Origin: Halobaculum rubrum
GTDB lineage: Archaea > Halobacteriota > Halobacteria > Halobacteriales > Haloferacaceae
Reading direction: 5' to 3'
Length of the DNA stretch: 64,000 nt
Assembly: GCF_019880225.1 (NCBI RefSeq)
Contig: NZ_CP082284.1
Span: 2,170,001 to 2,234,000, forward strand
The position numbers were made by a program, and so were the translations under genes. Below, one piece after another: positions 1-8,687 of this stretch. The notes under the pieces are model-generated. The model did no database searches and was not told the DNA's origin. It saw nothing but the letters and a program-made list of their open reading frames with translations. The stretch's first letter is position 1. The number at the start of each line of letters is the position of its first letter.

Positions 1-650
1 CCCGCTGTGTCGTCGTCGAAGGCGAGGGGCCCGCGTTCTGTGCCGGCGGCGACATCGACTCCATGCAGGAGCGGCAGGGCTCCGACGAGCCGGTGGATCA
101 CGCGGTCCGTCACGTGATCCAAGAGATCGGCCGCTGTGTCAAACGGGTGTACGAGTGCGAGTTCCCGACGGTCGCCAAGGTGGACGGCGCCGCGTTCGGC
201 GCCGGCGCGAACCTCGCGATCGCCTGCGACGTGACCGCGCTCCACGAGGACGCCCAGATCGGCTTCGGCTTCCGCGAGGTCGGCCTCGCGGTCGACTCCG
301 GCACCTCCTACCTCCTCCCGCGGCTCGTCGGGGAGAACGTCGCGAAGGAACTCGTCTACACCGGGGAACTGCTGAGCGCCGAGCGAGCCGAGGAGTTGGG
401 CGTCGTGAACCACGCCGTCGACGACGACGAGTTCGAGGCGCGCGTCTCGATGCTGATCGATCGGATCGCGTCGGGGCCGACTGTCGCGCTGCGGACCTCC
501 AAGCGCCTGCTGCGCTCGGAGTTCGCCACCTTGGGCGAGGCGATCGAGCACGAGGCCGGTGCGCAGGCTGCCGTCTTCGACACGCACGACCACGCCGAGG
601 GCGTCGCCGCGTTTACCGGGAAGCGCCAGCCGGAGTTCGAAGGACGGTAG
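1..650 (+). CDS. Enoyl-CoA hydratase/isomerase (crotonase family), 5' end cut off
   Basis: Crotonase-fold enzyme acting on acyl-CoA thioesters, probably in fatty-acid or amino-acid degradation in the cytoplasm. The reading frame is open from base 3, so about 215 residues are visible and the N-terminal 40-50 are outside the window. The first visible stretch has the family's CAGGDI oxyanion-hole segment, followed by the second one (GAAFGAGANLA) and a helical C-terminal region. A glutamate occurs in the FREVGL segment, near where hydratases carry a catalytic acid, but reaction type (hydratase, isomerase, hydrolase) cannot be fixed from this. The next gene, a ferredoxin, is on the same strand 87 bp downstream and need not be related. 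Confidence 0.9.
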   Translation, partial: RCVVVEGEGPAFCAGGDIDSMQERQGSDEPVDHAVRHVIQEIGRCVKRVYECEFPTVAKVDGAAFGAGANLAIACDVTALHEDAQIGFGFREVGLAVDSGTSYLLPRLVGENVAKELVYTGELLSAERAEELGVVNHAVDDDEFEARVSMLIDRIASGPTVALRTSKRLLRSEFATLGEAIEHEAGAQAAVFDTHDHAEGVAAFTGKRQPEFEGR

Positions 651-737
651 GGTCCCGACCGACCGCGGGGCGAGCGAGGGTCAGACGGCAGTCCGCGGAG
701 CGAAACGTAGAAGGGACAACCCGAGAACACTGGTTGC

Positions 738-1073
738 ATGGCCGAGTACACCGTAGAGTTCGTCGGCACCGGCGAGACGATCGAGGTGTCCGACAAGCAG
801 ACCATTCTGAACGCCTGCATCGAGGAGGGCATCGCACAGGAGTACTCCTGTCGCGTCGGGATGTGTCTGGCGTGCACCGCCGAGATCGTCGAGGGCGAGG
901 TGGCCCAGCAGGCGGCCGTCGCCCGCGCGCTCACCGAGGAGGAGGCCGAAGACTACGCGCTCACCTGCATGGCCCGTGCGCAGTCCGATCTGAAGCTCGA
1001 TCGCGGCAAGTACCCGCCGAGCATCGAGGACGACGCCGCGACGTCCGCCGGCGCCGCGGCCGACGACGATTGA
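738..1073 (+). CDS. 2Fe-2S ferredoxin
   Basis: Small soluble electron carrier of the plant/cyanobacterial ferredoxin type, 111 aa. The cluster ligands are visible as Cys38, Cys43, Cys46 (C-x4-C-x2-C) and Cys77, the usual spacing for a beta-grasp 2Fe-2S ferredoxin. It lacks the long N-terminal acidic insertion of the main haloarchaeal ferredoxin (about 128 aa), so it is probably one of the secondary ferredoxins with a dedicated partner that cannot be told from the neighbours. The C-terminal 20 residues are Ala/Asp-rich and look like a disordered tail. The start is the ATG giving MAEYTVEF, directly before the first beta strand. Confidence 0.93.
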   Translation: MAEYTVEFVGTGETIEVSDKQTILNACIEEGIAQEYSCRVGMCLACTAEIVEGEVAQQAAVARALTEEEAEDYALTCMARAQSDLKLDRGKYPPSIEDDAATSAGAAADDD

Positions 1074-1107
1074 TCGACCACGATCGCGTCGAAAGCGTAG
1101 CCTCGCG

Positions 1108-1302
1108 ATGGCGCAAGCAGGGTCTCGTGAGACCGTCGCCAGCGAGGCTGAGTGGACGACCGTGGACGTGGTCGACGACGGGTCGAGTATCTCCGAGGAG
1201 GAACCGGCGGAGGGGGGCCTCGTCATCGAGAACCTCGGCCCGTGCGGCGTCCGGGTGTCCATGCGCTTCCGGTCGGCGGAGGCAGCCTCGAGTGTGTCCT
1301 GA
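1108..1302 (+). CDS. Small hypothetical protein
   Basis: A 64-residue ORF with haloarchaeal-looking codon use (mostly G/C third positions) and acidic composition. The C-terminal half (GLVIENLGPCGVRVSMRF) reads like two beta strands. No family recognised. It starts 34 bp after the ferredoxin stop and faces the 3' end of the AAC(3)-like gene with an 11-bp gap. It could be a ferredoxin-linked small protein or a chance ORF; the absence of any recognisable motif keeps confidence moderate. Confidence 0.45.
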   Translation: MAQAGSRETVASEAEWTTVDVVDDGSSISEEEPAEGGLVIENLGPCGVRVSMRFRSAEAASSVS

Positions 1303-1313
1303 CGAGTGCCGTC

Positions 1314-2117
1314 TCAGCGGTTCGCCTCCAGCCACTCGGCGGCGAAGTCGACGAGCGGCCGCATCCGGCAGACCGTGGCCTCGGCGTCGCCGACGGTTCC
1401 TCGCCATACCTCGCCACCCTGAGCGGACTCGAAGGCGGCCTCGATCGCCCGGAAGTCGTCGCGCGACTCCGGCTCGGTGAACTCGACCCACTCGCGCTCG
1501 CCGTCGACGATCACCGGACCGCCGTCGCGCTCGGGCTCCCCGCCGTAGTCGGCGCGGTACTCCGCGAGGTGCAGCGAGGTGTTCGCGTCGACGCCGATCC
1601 GGACGATCAGCGCGTCGCGGTCGTACAGCCGCGCGAGCGGCGACTCCTCCCCCATCGGCGAGTCGTACGCGTGATCCGCGGTCACCGCCTCGGCGTCGGC
1701 GCCCCACGCCGCGAACGACGTGGTCGGGTGGCGACTCCGCCGCGCACCGGGGCAGTCGCGCAGACACTCCGGGATCGCACCGACACCCCGCGTCGGCGTC
1801 ACATCGGGGCGGTACGGCGCCGCCTCCGCTTTGATCGACTCGACCCACTCGTCCGGAACGGGGGGGTTCTCCCAGCTCGTGGGGTCGGACAGCTGCGTCG
1901 AGTGGGTCGGCACCGCGAGCGTCCCCCGCGCGGTCACCGCCCCCAGCAGCGCGTCGACGACGGTCGGCGCGCCGCCGGCGACCCACCCGATCGCCGACAG
2001 CGACGAGTGGACGAGCGCGGTCTCGCCGGGCGTCACGCCCAGTTCACGCAGGTCCGCACGCAGCCCGTCGGTCGTCAGCGGCGCGTCGGTGCGCTCGACG
2101 ACCTCGTGTTCGCTCAT
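1314..2117 (-). CDS. AAC(3)-family N-acetyltransferase
   Basis: Member of the antibiotic_NAT family (aminoglycoside 3-N-acetyltransferase/FrbF/YokD), 267 aa, the normal length. Family signatures are visible: HSSLSAIG followed by VAGGAPTVVDALL near residues 41-61 (acetyl-CoA side) and RRSRHPTTSFAAWG about two thirds of the way to the middle, with the conserved His-Pro. The open frame runs on upstream, but MSEHEVVE is the only Met just before the conserved fold, so it was taken as the start. Archaea are not aminoglycoside targets in the usual sense, so the physiological amine substrate is unknown; 'resistance' should not be inferred from the family name. Confidence 0.88.
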   Translation of the reverse strand: MSEHEVVERTDAPLTTDGLRADLRELGVTPGETALVHSSLSAIGWVAGGAPTVVDALLGAVTARGTLAVPTHSTQLSDPTSWENPPVPDEWVESIKAEAAPYRPDVTPTRGVGAIPECLRDCPGARRSRHPTTSFAAWGADAEAVTADHAYDSPMGEESPLARLYDRDALIVRIGVDANTSLHLAEYRADYGGEPERDGGPVIVDGEREWVEFTEPESRDDFRAIEAAFESAQGGEVWRGTVGDAEATVCRMRPLVDFAAEWLEANR

Positions 2118-2161
2118 GGGACGACGGCACCGCCGAGGGTGAAAACGACTCCGGGTGCGTG

Positions 2162-3454
2162 CTACTCGACCGCACAGTTGTTCGGGCCCAGTTCGGCCTC
2201 GAACGCCTCCTCGTCGCCCATCGACTCGGCGCCGAGGTTCGTCGCGACGATGCGCTCGAAGTTCGCCGGACGCGGGGGAAGCTCCCCCGCGATCCGGTCG
2301 ACGAACGCCGCCCGGTCGAGCGCACACACCTCGAGCTCCGCGATCCGCGCCAGCGGCGCGACGTAGTCGTTCGCGCGGGCGTCCGCGAGGTCCGCGAAGT
2401 GTCCCGGCGCGATTCGCGTGTCGACGGGGAGCGCGAGCAGTCGGTCGTGGAGCGTGTCGTACGCCGTCGCCGCGAGGTCGCGGGCGCCCTCGTCGCCCGC
2501 CTCCAGGTCCGGCCGGCCGACGCTCCGCAGGAACAGGGCGTCACCCGTGAGGAGCATGTCCGCGTGCGCTCGGTCCGGCCGGCGGAGCCGGAGACACATC
2601 AGTTCGGTCGTGTGCCCCGGCGCGTGGATCGCGTCGAGTTCGGCGTCGCCGATGTCGAGCGTGTCCCCGTCCGACAGGGGAGTCGCGTCGAACCCCAGCC
2701 CGCGCTCGGTCGCGCCGGCGGGGAGAACGACGACCGCGTCGCCGTCGGTCGCCTCGCGGACCGCGCGGACCCCGCTGACGTGGTCGGCGTGGACGTGCGT
2801 GTCGATCGCGTACCGCAGTGAGGCGTCGCGAGCGTCCGCGTCGGCGACGTACCGATCGGCGAACGCGCGAAGCGGATCGACGACGGCGGCCTCGCGTCCG
2901 CCGGGGCCGTCGGCGACGACGAGATGCGCCAGACAGCCCGAGGAGGGCCGCTGGTACTGGATCACGGTCACGTCGTCGTCGCGGACGATCGGCTCCGCGA
3001 GGTACGTCTCCGCCCACGCGTCCATGCCGCCCGCGAGGTTCACCGCGTCGACCCCGGCGTCCGCGAGGTCGCGCGCGACCTCGGCGCTCGCCTCCCCCCG
3101 CCCGCAGACGACGACGATCGGCTCGGGCAGGTCCTCCGGGAGCGGGTCGGTCGGCTCCCCGCGGGCCCCGGCCGCAATGAAGTTCACGTGGGGGACCTGA
3201 CGGGCGGTCACGGCGCGGCCGCCGACGTGCCACGCCTCGAACTCCGGTCGGTCGCGCACGTCGAGCACCGATACCGGGTCGCCGGCGCGGAGGCGTCGCG
3301 CGAGCGCTTCCGGTGTGATCTCGCCGCCCGCCGGCGGCCCGAGCGCAGTGGGACGGCCGGATCCGTCGCCGCCCCCTGTCGAGGCGTCGTCGCCGGCCGG
3401 GTCGCCGGCGCCGGTCGTGTCGCCGTCACCCATCCCGCGGTCGGGATCGCGCAT
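2162..3454 (-). CDS. Rhodanese-metallo-beta-lactamase fusion protein
   Basis: 430 aa with two domains. After a 45-residue Gly/Asp-rich leader comes a rhodanese domain (about 48-150) with its active-site loop cysteine at Cys117 (VVVCGRGEAS). It is followed by a metallo-beta-lactamase domain (about 160-370) with the metal motif HVHADH at 220-225 and a later GHTTE His. Fusions of these two domains are associated with persulfide/polysulfide handling (ETHE1/CstB-type chemistry), which is the likely role, but the order here, rhodanese first, differs from CstB. Start uncertain: Met8 (MGDGDT) is also possible because the leader is not conserved-looking. The stop lies 44 bp from the AAC(3)-like gene start, on the same strand. 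Confidence 0.88.
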   Translation of the reverse strand: MRDPDRGMGDGDTTGAGDPAGDDASTGGGDGSGRPTALGPPAGGEITPEALARRLRAGDPVSVLDVRDRPEFEAWHVGGRAVTARQVPHVNFIAAGARGEPTDPLPEDLPEPIVVVCGRGEASAEVARDLADAGVDAVNLAGGMDAWAETYLAEPIVRDDDVTVIQYQRPSSGCLAHLVVADGPGGREAAVVDPLRAFADRYVADADARDASLRYAIDTHVHADHVSGVRAVREATDGDAVVVLPAGATERGLGFDATPLSDGDTLDIGDAELDAIHAPGHTTELMCLRLRRPDRAHADMLLTGDALFLRSVGRPDLEAGDEGARDLAATAYDTLHDRLLALPVDTRIAPGHFADLADARANDYVAPLARIAELEVCALDRAAFVDRIAGELPPRPANFERIVATNLGAESMGDEEAFEAELGPNNCAVE

Positions 3455-3463
3455 CGTGTCGGC

Positions 3464-3778
3464 TCACTCCCGCGGTTCGAACGCGTGTCTGACGACCTCG
3501 CTGTCGTCGTCCCACTCGAAGGAGTCGTGGACGCGTTCGAGTCGCTCCCTGTACGCCTCCAGGTCCTCCGATCCCTCCGCGCGGGCGTCCTCGTCGGTGA
3601 GGTCGCCGAGCGTGCGGCGCTCGATCGCGGTCACCTCGAACGTCGTCCCGTCGATCTCGAAGGTGTCGCCCTCGTCGGCGTATGCGTGCCCGCGGTGGAG
3701 CTGTGTCACCGCGCCCTCCGCCGCCATCTGTTGGACGTGATCGTTGGGCAGGATCTCCGAGGCGTCGATGTGTGCCAT
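3464..3778 (-). CDS. ASCH/PUA-like small protein
   Basis: 104 aa, resembling ASCH-domain proteins, a beta-barrel fold related to PUA that binds RNA. Visible pattern: N-terminal helix (ASEILPNDHVQQM), a G-H-x-Y-A segment, a beta hairpin (TFEIDGTTFEVTAIERRTLGD), then an acidic helix that includes EAYRERLERVH. It lies 9 bp upstream of the rhodanese-MBL gene on the same strand, so the two are probably co-transcribed. The long frame extends far upstream, but the region before MAHIDASE is the divergent promoter of the next gene, which fixes the start. Target RNA unknown. Confidence 0.78.
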   Translation of the reverse strand: MAHIDASEILPNDHVQQMAAEGAVTQLHRGHAYADEGDTFEIDGTTFEVTAIERRTLGDLTDEDARAEGSEDLEAYRERLERVHDSFEWDDDSEVVRHAFEPRE

Positions 3779-3838
3779 ACCGGATCGGTCGTGTCGCGCG
3801 GGGGAAACGTTAACGCCGCGCTCGGCGACCGATCGATC

Positions 3839-4522
3839 ATGGATGGCGAGGCCTTCCGCGAGCGCATCGAGTCGGCGAAGGCGACCGAGCTGGAGCGACT
3901 CGGCTCGAACAAGCTGCTCATCGCGCTCACCGACGCGACGCTGGAACCCGAGGCGGTACTGCGGGCCGCGGCCGACTCCGAGCACGCCGCACACACCACG
4001 TTCGCGGCGTGGGCTGACGACGGGCCGATCGACCGGGAGGCAGCCGACGACGGCACGGCCGACGGCGACGGCGAGCCCGCCGCGGAGCTGTTCGAGTGGC
4101 TCGCCGAGCGCGAGCGCGACCACCGCGAGCGCGTGCTCGACTCGCTGGCGGATCTGGGCGTCGACCACGACCCCGCAGACGGCGGCACCATGCACGAGTA
4201 CCTCCGCGCCCGCGAGGACCCGGTCGAGCGCGTCGCCGCCGGGACCGTCGGTCGCGGGCTCGTCAGCGACCGGTCGCACCTCCAGATCGTCTCGTTCTTC
4301 GTCAACGAGGGCGACGAGGCGCGCGCGGGTCTGTTTCGGGACCTCCGGGCGGAGACCGAGGAGGAACTGGAGCGCGGGCTGACCCTGTTGGAGGGGGCCT
4401 GCGAGACCGAGGAGGACTGGGAGCGCGCCCGGATGGTCGCCGAGTACGCGATCCAGATAGCCTACGACGACTACGCCGACGCGCTGGCGGGGATGGGTAT
4501 CGACGTGAAGCCGGTGTGTTGA
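3839..4522 (+). CDS. Ferritin-like/rubrerythrin-type helical protein, haloarchaeal
   Basis: 227 aa, almost entirely predicted helix and strongly acidic. The sequence has four helical blocks with Glu and His in positions reminiscent of ferritin-like four-helix bundles (for instance ATELERLGSN, SEHAAHTTFAAW, ERERDHRERVLD, EYAIQIAYDDYADAL). I recall similar haloarchaeal proteins being labelled rubrerythrin family, but the di-iron EXXH pairs are not clear to me, so metal binding is an inference. Divergent from the ASCH gene with 60 bp between starts, which must hold both promoters. Start ATG chosen because upstream codons lie in that promoter space. Confidence 0.7.
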   Translation: MDGEAFRERIESAKATELERLGSNKLLIALTDATLEPEAVLRAAADSEHAAHTTFAAWADDGPIDREAADDGTADGDGEPAAELFEWLAERERDHRERVLDSLADLGVDHDPADGGTMHEYLRAREDPVERVAAGTVGRGLVSDRSHLQIVSFFVNEGDEARAGLFRDLRAETEEELERGLTLLEGACETEEDWERARMVAEYAIQIAYDDYADALAGMGIDVKPVC

Positions 4523-4911
4523 ACCGGGCGCGACACCGGCCACGGGTCGGACCGCTCGGCGCGGGACACGCCCGTCGATCGGAGCGGTAAGAACGGATTT
4601 CGACCATCGACGGACCGCCTCCGTCAGCAGCCCGTCCGCGACCGAGCCAGTCCGGACGGGCACGTCCCTGTGAGACGTTCGGGACGCCGGCGTCGCGGGA
4701 GAGGCCGAACGGCGGTCGGTTCGTCGATCCGGACCCGTCGAGTACGGGCAGGATATCCTGCGGCGGGCAGCGATCGGGTGAGCCTACCCACACGTGTCGC
4801 CCCGCCCGAGACGGGCGACGAGAACGGAGCGTCGACCGTCCGAAAGTAATCGGCGGGCAGCGTCGGTACGTTCTCACAAACAAAGAGATTCGCCGGGAAA
4901 CACACGCCGAC
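4523..4911. other. Intergenic region without a recognised gene
   Basis: About 390 bp between two plus-strand genes. Open frames crossing it on the minus strand are arginine/proline-rich shadows. The last 60 bp are A-rich (ACAAACAAAGAG around 4874-4889) and probably hold the promoter of the acetyltransferase gene. No tRNA or repeat was seen. Confidence 0.5.
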
Positions 4912-6045
4912 ATGGCGACGGAAACCGAGATCCGTGAGGGTCGCTCGTACACGTTCCGCCCCTACGAGCCGGGCGACGTGGGTGACTTCCTCGATCTCTT
5001 CGAGGCGACGTGGGACGAGCGACGGAGCGAGGAGTGGGTTCGGTGGCGGTTCGAGGAGAACCCCTATCTCGACCACGTGCCGATGTTCGTGGCGGAGGCG
5101 GGCGGCCGCGTCGTCGGCGCCAGGCCGTACTTCGCGTTCCGGATGCGGGTCGGAACCGAGCCGGCGCTGGCGCTGTTGACGGTCGACACCATGGTCCACC
5201 CGGACCACCGCGGCCGGGGGCTGTTCACGACGATGACGCGGCGCTCGCTCGACTACTACGCCGACGGCGACGTCGACTTCGTGTTCAACCAACCGAACGA
5301 GGCGTCCCGCTCCGGATACCTGCGCCTGGGCTTTCGCGCGCTCGACCGATGCAGGACGTACCACCGGGTCCGCCATCCCGGCGCCTTCCTCGACGAATAC
5401 CTCGGCGAGTGGAGCGCCTCGGGGATCACGCGCGGCGCCGACCTCCTCATGTCGGGGTACCTCCAGCTCTCGACCGGCGACGGGTGGGACACCGACGACG
5501 TGAGCGTCCGCCGCGTTGCGGGCGTCGCGGTCGGCGAACTCGCTCACCTCGCACGGCGGCCCGTCCTCCCTGGCATCACCGCCGACCGCGACGAGGCGTT
5601 CTACAGGTGGCGCTTCGCGAGCCCCGAGTGGCAGCGAACCACCTACATCGCCTCCCAGGGCGGCGAGACGCTCGCGGCCGTCATCGCCAGAACGCGCACG
5701 AACGGGGAGGGCGTCATGATGACCCAGATCGCCGACCTAGCCCCGATGAGCGGCTGCCGTGACTGGAAACGCGGGCTCGCGGCCTGCACCGAAGCGGTGA
5801 TCGCCGACGCGAGCGCCTCGGACGTGGTGTCGGCGCCGACCCGGGCGTTCCCCGCGGACGTCGCGACCGCCTACGGCTTCCGCCGGGACGACACGCTCCC
5901 GCTGTCGGCCGGGTCGTCGACCGACTCGGTCCTGTGTGTCCGTTCGCTGCACGAGGACGACGACGACCCGTGGACTCTGCACGACGTGTCGCTGTGTGAC
6001 CCGCGCAACTGGGCCCTGAGCTTCGCCGAACGGGACACGACCTGA
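4912..6045 (+). CDS. GNAT-family N-acetyltransferase
   Basis: 377 aa. The N-terminal half (about 10-150) is a GNAT domain with the acetyl-CoA pyrophosphate loop HPDHRGRGLF and a following helix FTTMTRRSLDYY; the strand ALLTVDTMV precedes it as expected. The second half (about 170-370) is a less recognisable domain, as in two-domain GNAT/Eis-like enzymes. The amine substrate cannot be predicted. The BKACE gene follows after 44 bp on the same strand, so a joint transcript is likely; this could point to an amino-acid derivative as substrate, which is only an inference. Confidence 0.85.
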   Translation: MATETEIREGRSYTFRPYEPGDVGDFLDLFEATWDERRSEEWVRWRFEENPYLDHVPMFVAEAGGRVVGARPYFAFRMRVGTEPALALLTVDTMVHPDHRGRGLFTTMTRRSLDYYADGDVDFVFNQPNEASRSGYLRLGFRALDRCRTYHRVRHPGAFLDEYLGEWSASGITRGADLLMSGYLQLSTGDGWDTDDVSVRRVAGVAVGELAHLARRPVLPGITADRDEAFYRWRFASPEWQRTTYIASQGGETLAAVIARTRTNGEGVMMTQIADLAPMSGCRDWKRGLAACTEAVIADASASDVVSAPTRAFPADVATAYGFRRDDTLPLSAGSSTDSVLCVRSLHEDDDDPWTLHDVSLCDPRNWALSFAERDTT

Positions 6046-6089
6046 ATCAGCATGGACGACTCACTCGCACGACAGACCGCTCAGTAGAG

Positions 6090-7238
6090 ATGACTTACCG
6101 CGACTACCTCGACGGAAAGAAGGTGATCCTCACTGCCGCCCTGACAGGCGGCGTCCACGGAAAGGAGGCGAACCCGAACCTCCCGGAACACCCCGAAGAG
6201 ATCGCACGGGACGCCCGAGCCTGTGAGAAACTCGGGGCCTCGATCGTGCACGTCCACGGACGCGACCCCCACGGTGAGAACGACGCGCGACGCCTTCAGG
6301 CGGTCACGGAAGCGATCGGGGAGCGCTGTGACGACATCATCGTCCAGCATACGACCGGCGGCCAGGGGCCGCTCCGCGAGCGCATCGAGGGGATCCGGAC
6401 CGACCCGCCGCCCGAGATGGCGTCGCTGGATCTGGGTCCGTTCAAGCGCGGTCGCCACATCATCACCGACCACACCCGCCACAACATCGACACCCTCGCG
6501 GTGGAGATGCGCCGGCGCAACATCACGCCCGAACTGGAGGTGTTCAACAACGGCCAGTTGGCCGAGGTCACGCGCCTCGCGGAGGACGACCTCATCGACC
6601 CGCCGTACTTCGTCAACCTCGTCTTCGGCGGCGCGAACTTCTCGCCGCCGCGACCGGGGACCGTCCTCGAGACGGTGCGGTCGCTCCCCGACGACGCCGA
6701 GTTCAACCTCCTCGCGACCGGGCGGCATCAGCGCCCGCTCACCACGCTGTCGGTCCTGCTCGGCGGCCACGTCCGGGTCGGGATGGAGGACAACCTCTAC
6801 ATGGGGCGGGGAACGCCCGCGGAGAGCAGCGCCGAACTGCTCGCCGAGACGGTCGACCTCATCGACGCCCTCGACCGCGACATCGCGACGCCCGAGGAGA
6901 CCAGGAAGCTACTCGACATCGACGAGCGACAACTGGCCGGGGACCGCCACTCCGCGTCGGCCGCGGTGTCTCCCGGCGAGCGCGACGACGGGATGTGTCC
7001 TCACCTCGAGTACCGCCGCGAGGGCGACGGCCGGACGTTCGACAACCGACGCGCGTACTGCGCGATCGCCGAGGAGTTCGTCAGCCCCATGAAGGCCGAC
7101 GTCTGCAACGGTCGGTTCCACTTCCACCACGAGGAGCACTGTGACGTCTACCGCGAGCACGCGGAGGACCTCGACGTCGCGGGGGTCGAGCAGAGCGACT
7201 TCGAGACCGAGGGGTCGGAGTTTGAGGCGGAAGACTGA
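6090..7238 (+). CDS. BKACE (3-keto-5-aminohexanoate cleavage) family enzyme with C-terminal Cys-rich domain
   Basis: 382 aa. Residues 1 to about 290 are a DUF849/BKACE TIM barrel, a zinc enzyme condensing a beta-keto acid with acetyl-CoA. Visible family marks: TAALTGGVHGK at the N terminus, the zinc pair in VHVHGRDPHGE, a SLDLGP segment, FGGANF, and GGHVRVGMEDN with the catalytic-region Glu. After the barrel a 70-80 residue domain carries four cysteines, Cys303, Cys324, Cys339 and Cys351, with many His (FHFHHEEHC), suggesting metal or Fe-S binding; ordinary BKACE enzymes stop before this. The physiological beta-keto acid is unknown. A GNAT gene is 44 bp upstream. Confidence 0.88.
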   Translation: MTYRDYLDGKKVILTAALTGGVHGKEANPNLPEHPEEIARDARACEKLGASIVHVHGRDPHGENDARRLQAVTEAIGERCDDIIVQHTTGGQGPLRERIEGIRTDPPPEMASLDLGPFKRGRHIITDHTRHNIDTLAVEMRRRNITPELEVFNNGQLAEVTRLAEDDLIDPPYFVNLVFGGANFSPPRPGTVLETVRSLPDDAEFNLLATGRHQRPLTTLSVLLGGHVRVGMEDNLYMGRGTPAESSAELLAETVDLIDALDRDIATPEETRKLLDIDERQLAGDRHSASAAVSPGERDDGMCPHLEYRREGDGRTFDNRRAYCAIAEEFVSPMKADVCNGRFHFHHEEHCDVYREHAEDLDVAGVEQSDFETEGSEFEAED

Positions 7239-7387
7239 CCGTCGCGCCACGATGGGTCATCGATCCCGGGGTGACGACACGATCGCCGGCCGCGCGCTTC
7301 GGTGGATCCTACCGACATGCATCGAACAACAGTCCTGTCGGAACCGTCTTCGGACCCGAGCGTCGACGCTCCAACCGGGGTGAACCG

Positions 7388-7573
7388 ATGACCCTGGTTG
7401 ATCGACTCACGGCGGCGGTGGACCGGGTTCGACCTGTCGACCCGTACCACTACGAGTGTACCGCGTGTGAACGCGTCTTCCCGGCCGAGCGGTCGACGTG
7501 CACCGTCTGCGGCGGCGACGTCGAGCGGGTTCGGCGCGGCACGACCTCGACGCACGGCGATCCGTCGCCGTGA
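7388..7573 (+). CDS. Small zinc-ribbon protein
   Basis: 61 aa. Two CxxC knuckles, Cys24/Cys27 and Cys38/Cys41, form a short rubredoxin-like zinc ribbon after an amphipathic N-terminal helix (MTLVDRLTAAVDRVRPVD). The open frame reaches back to 7271, but the earlier part has untypical composition and lies in the likely promoter, so the ATG at 7388 was chosen. Similar tiny zinc fingers are abundant in haloarchaea and usually of unknown function. It sits alone between the BKACE gene and pyrB. Confidence 0.72.
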   Translation: MTLVDRLTAAVDRVRPVDPYHYECTACERVFPAERSTCTVCGGDVERVRRGTTSTHGDPSP

Positions 7574-7730
7574 CCGCGGACCGACCGCACCGAGGCGGGT
7601 CGCATTCGGCACCCGCCGTTTCGAATCTCGAAACCGCGTCCCCGCCGGGGTGCACACCTGTGCAAAATCGACAGACTGCGGGCGGATCTCCGAGCCGAGC
7701 GATTGAAGGGAACCGGCGACGGCGTATTCG

Positions 7731-8687
7731 ATGATGCGACACGACCACCTCCTCTCGGCGGGCCAGCTCACCCGGGAGGACATCGAGGCCGTCCTGGACC
7801 GCGCGGCCGACCTCGCCGACGACCCGGGGGCCGTCGGCGGGCGCCACGCCGACCGCCTGCTCGCGCTGTGCTTCTTCGAGCCGAGCACGCGCACGAAGAT
7901 GTCGTTCGACACCGCGATGAAGCGCATCGGCGGCGACACCGTCGACATGGGCTCCGTGGAGTCGTCGTCGGTGAAGAAGGGGGAGTCGCTGGCCGACACC
8001 GTCCGCGTCATCGAGGGGTACGCCGACGGGATCGTCCTCAGACACCCGAGTGAGGGCGCCGCGAAACTGGCCTCCCAGTTCGTCGACGTGCCCGTCATCA
8101 ACGCCGGCGACGGCGCGGGGCAGCACCCGAGCCAGACCCTGCTCGACCTGTACACGATGCGCGAGCGGGCGGGACTCGACGACCTCACCGTCGGGATCAT
8201 GGGCGACCTGAAGTACGGGCGGACGGTCCACTCGCTGGCGTCGGCGCTCACCAACTTCGACGCGCGAATGCACTTCGTCAGCCCCGAGTCGCTACGGCTC
8301 CCCCGAGGCGTCCGGTTCGACCTCCACGACGCCGGCGCCCAGCTCAGGGAACACACCGATCTCGACGAGGTGCTCGCGGAGCTGGACGTGCTGTACGTCA
8401 CCCGGATCCAGCGCGAGCGGTTCCCCGACGAGAACGAGTACCAGCAGGTCGCCGGGCAGTACCAGATCGACGCCGGGACGCTGGAGCGCGCCCGCGACGA
8501 CCTCACGGTGATGCACCCGCTGCCGCGGGTCGACGAGATCGCCCCCGACGTGGACGCGACCGACCACGCCGCCTACTTCGCGCAGGCGCACAACGGCGTC
8601 CCCGTGCGGATGGCGCTGTTGGACGAGCTGCTGGGCGATGGCGACGCCGGCGCTGCTGCTGCGACTGACGGAGGTGACTCGCGATGA
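7731..8687 (+). CDS. pyrB: Aspartate carbamoyltransferase catalytic subunit
   Basis: Condenses carbamoyl phosphate with aspartate to carbamoyl-aspartate, the committed step of pyrimidine synthesis. 318 aa, normal length. Carbamoyl-phosphate loop [12 protein letters not shown] with STRT at 52-55, HPSQTLLDL near 136, a KYGRTVHSL segment of the aspartate domain, and [10 protein letters not shown] near the C terminus are all intact. Either of the two adjacent ATG codons could start it (MM). The stop overlaps the start of pyrI (ATGA), so the two subunits of the holoenzyme are translationally coupled. Confidence 0.97.
   Translation: MMRHDHLLSAGQLTREDIEAVLDRAADLADDPGAVGGRHADRLLALCFFEPSTRTKMSFDTAMKRIGGDTVDMGSVESSSVKKGESLADTVRVIEGYADGIVLRHPSEGAAKLASQFVDVPVINAGDGAGQHPSQTLLDLYTMRERAGLDDLTVGIMGDLKYGRTVHSLASALTNFDARMHFVSPESLRLPRGVRFDLHDAGAQLREHTDLDEVLAELDVLYVTRIQRERFPDENEYQQVAGQYQIDAGTLERARDDLTVMHPLPRVDEIAPDVDATDHAAYFAQAHNGVPVRMALLDELLGDGDAGAAAATDGGDSR

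Noticed and set aside
155-1480. Long arginine/proline-rich frames overlapping real genes, here and throughout
   Set aside because: Arg/Pro/Gly-rich composition is the expected out-of-frame translation of GC-rich haloarchaeal genes, and each overlaps a gene with clear family motifs.
2818-3180. Apparent basic proteins opposite the rhodanese-MBL gene
   Set aside because: Shadow frames: no motif and wrong composition for a salt-in archaeon, which has acidic proteins.
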